From: Cubamyces lactineus
Lineage: Eukaryota > Basidiomycota > Agaricomycetes > Polyporales > Polyporaceae
Direction: 5' to 3'
Assembly (NCBI GenBank): GCA_022376465.1
Contig: JACDTU010000003.1
Coordinates: 1,116,001 to 1,180,000, forward strand
Length of the DNA: 64,000 bases
The first letter of the stretch is position 1; every line of letters begins with the position of its first letter. Position numbers and translations under genes: made by a program. The notes under the pieces were generated by a model. It made no database searches. It had not been told where the DNA came from and saw only the letters and a program-made list of their open reading frames with translations. Positions 56,582 through 64,000 of the stretch are shown here, one piece after another.

Positions 56582-56937
56582 CGGACAGCCCTATCCGATT
56601 CCGGACAAAATCAGCCCGCTGGAAGGGGCCTATGCTGTATTTTTTCCGGACAAAACCCCCCCAAATCGGTCACCAACCCTGTTCCCCAGACGGACAGATT
56701 GACCAAAATATGATGGATTTAATGAGCGCTTATGAACATGAGCGCCCAAAAGATCATGTGACTGGGCGCCTGAGCAGACCGCTTACCTTTTTGGGACAAA
56801 TTTGTCAGCAAAAATGGGCGCTTCGGGGCCCGGAGGGGGTCTGAAGGTGAATTTTTTCCGGACATTTCGAGGCAAAAATGGCCAGAAATCCGCGGACATT
56901 TTCACCCAAATTTCGGTCGAGGTGATATAGGTTCACC

Positions 56938-56956
56938 TACCATTGTCAGGGGTCCT
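56938..56956 (-). repeat. right terminal inverted repeat of the MITE
   Basis: 19 bp, TACCATTGTCAGGGGTCCT on the plus strand, followed directly by the second GGCACAAC copy. Confidence 0.95.
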
Positions 56957-57071
56957 GGCACAACTAACGCCGACGACGCTTGGGCGCTTGACGCGAACTT
57001 GCCTCCCCTCATCCACGTCCTGACCCGCCCTAAACCACTCACGCGTCGGGCCTGCGCGGTAGCGGAAGACC

Positions 57072-59569
57072 ATGGCCTCAGCCTCCGTCGCGCCTACTTC
57101 GCTATCCGATGACATCCAGCGCGCCCTGCAACAAGCTGTTGGCGATGCGAACAATGCGGCGGCGAGCATCGCGAAGCAGAAGAAGCAGAAGCGACATAGG
57201 GATGAGGAGCATGCAGTCGCTGAGGCGGAGGATGGGACTGTGAGGAAGAAGAAAAAGTCAAAGAAACACGGGACGTCTACTGAAGGAGACAGCGAACACA
57301 TGAGCGGAAGTGGGAGCGGTGAGCAGACAGCTACGCCTTCCGATACCGACGTCCTTGTGGACGGCCAGGCTGCAAAGAAGAAGAAAAAGAACAAGGGCAA
57401 GGAGCGAGCGCAGGAGGAGCCCGTACCTCCGCAGATTGACCCCGCCCTCGCCGCGCCTCAAGATGCTCCTCCGCCTATGGACATCGCGACCTCCTCCGCA
57501 GACTTCCTGTCGGCCGTCGTTGCTGCGGCCTCTGCGACCGCCGGGAACGCGGGTCAGCAGCTGCCCGGTGGGTTCGATCAGCAGATGCAGCAGTATATGG
57601 CGTACCCGCCCGACTTCGACCCGTACGCCTTCCCCGGACCGTCTCCACAACACCCTCAAGGCCATCCCTCTCACCCGCACCCAGAGGGTCCGCCTCCGTT
57701 TGGCCCTCCGCCCCATGGACAAGCGGTCCCCGGGCAGCCACCGATGTTCCCTGATCCAGCAACTCTGCTACCAGATCTGAACTTTGCATCAAGCGAGGAT
57801 TTGCTGCGCAGTCTGCAGGAGTTCGATATCTCGAAGGTCGTGACCGTGCTGAAGACTCTGGGGGAGGCTGCCGCGGCAGCCAATTTGCAGTTGAATGTGC
57901 CTCCCTTGTTCGTTCCAGGTCCACAACCGCCCCCTCCACCGCCTGTTCAGCAGCAGCCAGTGCGTTCCGAAGCGATCCTCGGTAGACCGCAAAAGCAGAA
58001 GAAGAGTCGGGGCGTTGGTCCTTCTCTCGAGGATGCTCCTCCCGCGCCTTTGCAGCATGACAATCCGGAGCACGCCCACATGCTCGCCAATGTATGGATG
58101 AATGCTTCGAAGCTTGCGGAGCTGGTCCGGACGGAAGGTACGGCATGGGTGCATTTGCTAGGGCGGAGAACCGTCGTGTGCTGAGCAGGACACATGACAA
58201 AAGGTTTGGTCTATAAGAAGGGCAAGTTCTCCATGACAGAGGATGCCCAGCTCAATGCCGCCATTGAACGCTACCGCGTGGTATGACTCCTGATCTGTGG
58301 CCGATTCGTGGATTCGCTGAAGCCCCTCTGCAGACGCATGGCCTTTCGGAGGCAGAGCTAGATCAAATTATCTTCTCGAATAAGCTGGGGAAAGAGAAAG
58401 GCCATGAGACGTTCTGGTCCGAAATCAGTAAGCCCGAGTTCACCTCCTAATACTCGTTTGGTACAGTTGTTCATACGCTTGATCAGCCTCTGCACTGCAC
58501 CTGCGCCCTATAATCGCCGTATACCACCATGTCAGACGGACACGCCATCCGTTCGCTGGAAAGGGAGCGTGGACGAAGTCAGAAGATGAGCTCCTCATGC
58601 AGTGAGTATGCTTCGTTGAGTTTCTTGATGTCAGAATACTCAACGACCGACCACACAGGTCTGTGGCCAGTATGGGTCAACAATGGGAGAAGATAAGCGA
58701 TATCGTACAGCGAACGGCTGCGGACTGTCGTGACAGGTACCGTAATCACCTTCAAGATCGGGAAGTCCGTCGTACGGGTACGTGAGAGCAGTCCATTCTC
58801 TCCGATATACCTCACTCACGCACTCGTTATCAGGAGCATGGTCCAAAGAAGAAGAGGAAGAGCTGACCAGGATTGTTACGGAAATGACCGTCGAACAAGG
58901 GAAAGATATTGACAACGACATCTTCTGGGGCGTCGTGAGTAAGCGAATGGGTGGCAAGCGTGGTCGGCAGCAATGTAGGATTAAATGGTCGGTGCCACTC
59001 TCGAGGTCCTTGACTGTGGCACTCGCTCACCAGAGCCTCAGGACGGATTCGTTAGCACCGCAGCTCAAGAATACTGGCGAGAAGCCTCGATGGAGTGCCA
59101 TGGATGCGTATATCCTCGTGCACAAGTGAGTATATCGTGGATGTCGTGCGAGAACAACCCACTAATGCATCCCTCAGAGTGGACTCGTTGAATGTCCGCG
59201 ATGACACCGAGATCGACTGGAAGCTGCTTCCAGATGAAAACTGGAACGTCTGGAGCGCACATGCGCTGCAGAGACGCTGGCTAACAATGAAACGGAGTAT
59301 CAAAGGCTTCGAGGAGATGTCGCATGCGGGTAAGTGAACCACGGCCTTTGTTTCCCCCATAAAACCCGCAGTTACTGATAAGCCTGGCAGAAATCATGGA
59401 GATTCTCAAGACGAAGAAGGCACAATCGCCGCCTCCGACGTCTACGGGACGAAAGAAGAAGACTAAGTACATTAGCGCGGAGGCGGTCAACGACGGCGAC
59501 GATAGAGATGCACAGCCAGAGGCAGGATCTAGTAGTGGTCCTGGGACAATCGCTGGTTCGGCAGGTTGA
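57072..59569 (+). CDS. Myb/SANT DNA-binding protein of the Reb1/TTF1/DMTF1 type
   Basis: A probable nuclear DNA-binding factor; relatives stop RNA polymerase I at rDNA ends or act as transcription regulators. The first exon (57072 to about 58137) starts MASASVAPTSLSDDIQRAL. It has two Lys-rich nuclear-localisation-like tracts (RKKKKSKKH, AKKKKKNKGK), a Pro-rich middle, and ANVWMNASKLAELVRTEG. Short exons then give LVYKKGKFSMTEDAQLNAAI, SEAELDQIIFSNKLG, and Myb repeats: AWTKSEDELLMQ, QQWEKISDIVQRTAADCRDR and YRNHL; AWSKEEEEELTRIV with KRGRQQCRIKW; and PRWSAMDAYILVHK with WNVWSAHALQRRWLTMKR. The C-terminus is Lys/Ser-rich and ends TIAGSAG with TGA at 59567-59569. The MITE ends about 115 bp upstream of its ATG. 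Confidence 0.82.
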
Positions 59570-59980
59570 TACCTGGGAACAATGACTGGAATGCGCCCTT
59601 GATATGTATCCGCTGGGCTGTGCTCTACATAGGAGAAGACGAAATCGAATGCTTTCTGCTGGAAGTAGTTGCGATCCCGGTGGCGGTCTGCTTTGTAGCT
59701 ACGCGGCCACGTGATATATGCGACGCGTCTATAGGTGGCACAACAGTGGCAAACAGGCCTCGCGTGTGGTTGAGTTGGCTCATGGGTCTAGATGCGCATC
59801 TTGGCACAGGCTGCATACGACCAACGGTACTGGAGAATGCAGCCGTTCTTGAGGCGCATATAACCAACACATCGACACAAGCAACACGCTCTCGGTCTCT
59901 CTCACCTTGGATCTCTTCCCTGCTATTTATCTTCCTGTACTCTATCTTGCTTGTCGGTTTCAGTTGCTGCATCCTCTGTC
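59570..59980. promoter_or_regulatory. spacer between the Myb gene and the Rho GEF gene
   Basis: About 410 bp on the same strand. CACGTG (59708-59713, context CCACGTGATA) resembles a Cbf1/SREBP-type bHLH site, 268 bp before the next ATG. The last 60 bp are CT-rich, common in fungal leaders. No gene is visible. Confidence 0.35.
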
Positions 59981-62900
59981 ATGGCACTTAGCCAGTCACC
60001 TCGCAAGGTTCCTCTTCCCCCTGATGATGACTACCAGCCCCGCCTGAAGACGCGTTCGACTGGCTCGAACGTCACAAGACGCGTCTTTCTCTGTGGAGTT
60101 GTGGTGGAAGGTGCGGATAGCGGGAGGGAGCTCTCTCAAGGTATGCATATGCACCCGTTCCTGGCCACTCCTGAGACACAGCGAGACATTCTGTTCTGGA
60201 GACACATCTCTACCGTCGTGGACGTATCTTGCCGAGTGTTTTGCGTATAGTCTAATCCTTTCCCCTAATCGCAGATGTCCAAGACCTGGTAGCGTCCCTC
60301 GGAGAACCCATGGACCTGGAGTCAGAACCTCTATCGCCTTCTTCGTCCCAACAGCAAGCTAACCTCTCGCACATAGTACGTATCGTTACTGCCCGTTGTG
60401 ATGCTGATCTAATGTCAACTGTTGCTAGGGATCGCGCGTTCCGGCCGTCACCAATCGGGATGCCCTCAACGAAGTCATCAAGGAGCTCGTTAACACCGAA
60501 CGAACCTACGTGAAGCGGCTCCGAATTCTCAAGACTGACTATGCGGATCCCCTACGCAACTTTGCAAGAAGCAAGGAGACCGCGATCATTGCAGCTTATG
60601 AGGCCAAGACACTATTCGGTAACATCGACCAGCTTCTGCCCGTTAACGAGGCATTCCTCACCGATCTGGAGAAGATGGAGAGAATGGCACACAAGGGAGG
60701 CCCAGGGGTTGGCGATGTCGCGCTCAAGCACTTCAAGAAGTTGAAGGGATTTGAGCACTACAGGCAATACTATGCCAAACGAGAGGAGGCGCAGCGACTA
60801 TTCGAACACGAGATCAAGAAGTCTTCGCGCTTCGCGGAGTATATCGATGTAAGTGCTCGCGTGGTAGGGGGGCCTTTCCCAGCCAAACTCACTGCTTTCG
60901 TGCGTAGCGCGTGAAATACTCGACTGCCGATGCGCGCAACAAAGTCGGCCTACGTGAACTACTCATGGAGCCCGTGCAGCGCATCCCGCGATACACGCTG
61001 ATGTTTCGCACAATGCTCAAGCATATGGCTGCCACAGACCCACAGCGGGCACCGCTTCAGGAGGCTGATGAAATCGCCAGTCGCATTGCTCTTGCGGAGA
61101 CCGATGATCAGACGAAGCGGGCCGCTACGCTCTACAGCCTGGCAAGTGCGATAGACGACTTTCCTGTGTCTCTTGTCTCCAATTCGCGGCACTTTATTGC
61201 ATGCATCGATGTGCAAGACGTGATTGCACCGGATCCATTCATGCCGGTGTCTTCTAGCGGGCCTGCGGCTGCGATTGTCTTGCACTGCACGCTGTTCTTG
61301 TTCGACGACAAACTGGTCATCGTAAAGCGCCCTGCGGAGAAGAGTGGGCGTACTCTAGCTGGCTTGGATGAGGTCGAGAAGGTTACAAAGAACGGACCGC
61401 ACGGGCGCAGCAACAAGAAGACGGGGCTAGCATGCAGGGGAGTCGTGGACATTACCGATGTAGTCGCGACGGATGTCGGTGGGGCTGGTGTGTCATATGT
61501 TCGCTTCTCGTATGTCGAAATCTGTGTTAACGTACGGTTTATAGACTTCCATATATATCTCGAGAACCCACCAATGGATGTGTCTGAGCGTTGGGCTGGC
61601 CGACAGTTCCGTTCGCTATCTGTCGTGTTCCCCCCTTCTCCCGTCTATCTGAATCCTCAGCGCACAGAGTCAGAGAAGCATCGCTTCTTGGAGCAGCTCT
61701 GGGATGCGCAAGCCCGTTTCCGAACGCGTGCAGGCAGATCTGTGGTGCTTCGAGGCGACGAAAGGGAGGTCGAGAATAGAGGCGGGAGGATTACGAGAGC
61801 GCAGACGTACTTCAATGTCTACACCCGTACTAGCTTCCTCCAGGAACCTAAGAAGGTAAGCTCACCCGGCGTTTTGATGTCAGGAGTCTTCCGTTGACAG
61901 CGTTCGGTTACTATTAGACCAAGGTTGTTATGCATGTTGATCCCATGGGCGTCGCAGATGCGATCCCTTTCGGGTCACACGCTCCGCCATTCGTCGTAGT
62001 GCGCGTGCAGCCGATGGCTGGAGAGTTGTCCAGATATACGGTAACATCGAGCGATCCGGATGACGAGCCCGAAGAGGATATCATGCAGACTAGCCGTATC
62101 CCCGAACGCATTGTGCAGACTAGTGAGCGCATATACCGATACCATTTATACTCTCTGCTTATGTTGTGTGACAGTCCACCAGTATGGCCTCTTCAAGTTC
62201 AGCACCGGCAACGTCTCTCGTCCAACGACGCCCACTGCATCGCGATCTCGAGCTGCGATATTCGGATTGGACGTGATCTCTCGAAATCTGTTCGGTGCCC
62301 GCCCCGGCTCCGGCGTGGGCGATTTCTTCGCGGGTTCCATGAACGGCCACAGGCGAGCGCGTACGGCAGACAGTCGCAACTCTACACTCACGGGTTCTGC
62401 GAGTACCGCTGGGAGTAGCATAGGCCGTCTCTCGCGCACCTCGAATACCACGGCCGCAACGTCAGTCATGGATGACGACTCTATGCATGCAGGCTCTTTC
62501 TCGAAGAGCACGTCTGGACGCGCTCGCTCGCTGTCTCGAGGTGCGAAGAAGCTCGTCAAACGAGCTAAATCACCATTCGGCGCAGATCCTACAAGTGAAC
62601 CGGAGAGTCCTGCGCGTCCTAAGGACAAAGGTAAAGGGTCATATGCAAGGAGGCGATCTATGTCGACGGGCCAGGCCGACGCCTTCGAGGCTGATAGCGA
62701 CTGGGAGGCGGATGATCGACATTCGCGGTTGCGGCGGATGGTGCCGATGGACGAGTCCGAGCGTGACCTTACAATGCGTTTGGAGCTCGCTCGTCGCAAT
62801 AGCCAGAATCAGCATGGGAAAGAGGTTGTTCATGCTGGCATGGAGAAACCATCGGAGGAAACGATATACGAAGGTATGTTCTTGACCTTGAGAAAACTAT

Positions 62901-64000
62901 TCGAAGTCATCAATAACGCCTTGCAGACGAACCACCGCCGTCCCTCCGCCCCGGCTCTAGGATGTCCAGATCACTGCCGGAAGTTCCACATGAGGCCGAG
63001 AGTTTCCGGTCAGGCACACCTACGCTCCGTGCACCATCGCCTCTACCAAGCCGTCCTGGTAGTCCTGACGAGCGGAATGGAAGGCCGCTGTCGCGTAACT
63101 CCTCCGACCGCTCAGATCGACGTCCTCTTGGCCCTCGCAGTCCTTCTCCCCTTCCTCCCAGAAGCCCTACGGCTCTCGCCACGAGTCTACCATCTCTCGA
63201 TACCGACCTTGAGACTACGCTGGTCAATGTCGCGGTGCCATCGACGCCCTCCCGGCCTCTTCCTCCTACCACGCCCATCCCGCGAAGTAAACGGCAGCCG
63301 TTTGAGCCTGTGCGCTCAATAAATCACGAGCTGACGCCTCGTGCGCGAGAGAATGCCGAGGAGCCTCAGAAACCGCCGAGCGTTGTACAGCCTCTGTCCG
63401 TCAAGAAGAAAAACTCTGTCCGTTCAAATGCGTCAACAATCTCGGTGGGCTCCCCTGGGACAGGCCGCAGGAACTCTGGGAATAGGCGGGTCTCTCCTTT
63501 AGGAAAGGGCCCGTTTGCGAGCGGTTCACCGAGACGAGTGTCTGGTCAGCGCGTCGCGAAGCTTCCGAGCCTCCTAGAGTCCCTCGATACTACACAGAAC
63601 ATAGAGGTCTCAAAGGTAGATTGCCTCATCCGCCTTGCGGAGACCACGAAGGAAGACGTAAGTACCATCGTGTTGTGCGTGAATTGTGGATTGACTCGCG
63701 GTGACAGATCGAGGGTTCGCGTCGCGCTCTTAAGCGCATCCGGCTTGAGACGGAGAAGATCACTTCGGCGTCGCCTGTGCGTAGCGCGGTGGCCGAATGG
63801 GAGTCTCGCCCTATTTCACCGGTGAAAGGATTGCGCACCCCACAGAAGGGGACTCCTCCGTCAGCGGCGCCTCCACCCTTGGTGAGTCGGACTACGTAGT
63901 TCCTCCTTGTCATTATCCTGATGGCTTGCCAGACGAAGGAGGCGCAGGCACGGCGCGAAGAGATGATGCAGGCCATCGGCAGGCGCGTGGCGGATGGGGG
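59981..64000 (+). CDS. Dbl-homology Rho guanine nucleotide exchange factor, partial (3' end beyond window)
   Basis: Activates a Rho/Cdc42-type GTPase by GDP release, acting at the cell cortex. The ATG at 59981 gives MALSQSPRKVPLPPDDD. The DH domain begins near 60460 with DALNEVIKELVNTERTYVKR, continues RILKTDYADPLRNFA, LFGNIDQLLPVNEAFL and FEHYRQYYAKREEAQRLFE, and has the signature VGLRELLMEPVQRIPRYTLM in the exon starting about 60908. A PH-like part follows (VLHCTLFLFDDKLVIVKR ...; later SEKHRFLEQLWDAQ). From about 62180 onward the protein is Ser/Arg/Pro-rich (LSRTSNTTAATSVMDDDS; SPLPSRPGSP) and has no recognised domain. Introns are numerous, and the last frames run off the window near 64000, so the C-terminus is missing. 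Confidence 0.85.

Larger units (their letters stand above)
56555..56964. mobile_element. non-autonomous DNA transposon (MITE) with 8-bp target duplication
   Basis: The element at 56563-56956 (394 bp) begins AGGACCCCTGACAATGGTA (56563-56581) and ends with its exact reverse complement (56938-56956), a perfect 19-bp terminal inverted repeat. It is bordered by GGCACAAC on both sides (56555-56562 and 56957-56964), a perfect 8-bp target-site duplication. Inside are a repeated 14-mer ATTTTTTCCGGACA (56639-56652 and 56851-56864) and further CCGGACA copies, but no transposase frame. Eight-bp duplications are typical of hAT elements (and P elements), so hAT-like is the first guess; the tip does not fit the hAT consensus closely. 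Perfect ends and duplication suggest a fairly recent insertion. Confidence 0.92.

Overview
This window is a gene-dense, intron-rich segment of a filamentous basidiomycete genome, most likely an agaricomycete and plausibly a polypore. The evidence is: many short introns (about 50-65 nt) with GT...AG borders and CTAAC/CTGAC-like branch sites; GC-rich coding sequence; Ser/Pro-rich tails; F-box proteins of the kind expanded in wood-decay basidiomycetes; and conserved genes that read best as fungal orthologues. Exons had to be joined by reading frames together. Where a splice site was read base by base the positions are given; elsewhere only the outer coding limits are firm.

Layout. (1) 0.2-5 kb: an accessory-looking block with an F-box gene, a leucine-rich gene without an F-box, and a decayed F-box pseudogene. 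(2) 5.3-8.1 kb: SEC18/NSF, followed by a third F-box gene (8.5-10.9 kb). (3) 11.8-23.2 kb, all on the minus strand: protein phosphatase inhibitor 2, a UBE2O-type E2/E3 ubiquitin enzyme, a STIMATE/YPL162C-type membrane protein and a Uds1-domain coiled-coil protein. (4) 23.8-29.9 kb: a GPI inositol deacylase (PGAP1/BST1), divergent from a CorA/Mnr2-type magnesium transporter. (5) 30.4-39.1 kb: a KDM5/JARID1 histone demethylase and a 14-3-3 protein. (6) 40.0-47.1 kb: a secreted S28 peptidase and a basidiomycete-type coiled-coil/Ser-Pro-rich protein of unknown role. (7) 47.6-52.0 kb: COQ10, then a long gene-poor stretch, then a CCHC zinc-knuckle protein (GIS2/CNBP type). (8) 54.0-64 kb: an ARO8-type aminotransferase, a 394-bp non-autonomous DNA transposon (MITE) with perfect 19-bp inverted ends and an 8-bp target duplication, a Reb1/TTF1-like Myb protein, and a Rho GEF cut by the window edge.

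The genes are mostly housekeeping and do not form an evident pathway cluster. Loose themes are membrane traffic and ER quality (SEC18, PGAP1), protein turnover (UBE2O and the F-box proteins), signalling (inhibitor 2, 14-3-3, Rho GEF) and chromatin/rDNA (KDM5, Myb). I saw no CRISPR array, rRNA, convincing tRNA or biosynthetic cluster. The best new observation is the MITE at 56.56-56.96 kb, inserted about 115 bp upstream of the Myb gene start. No convincing previously undescribed system was found.
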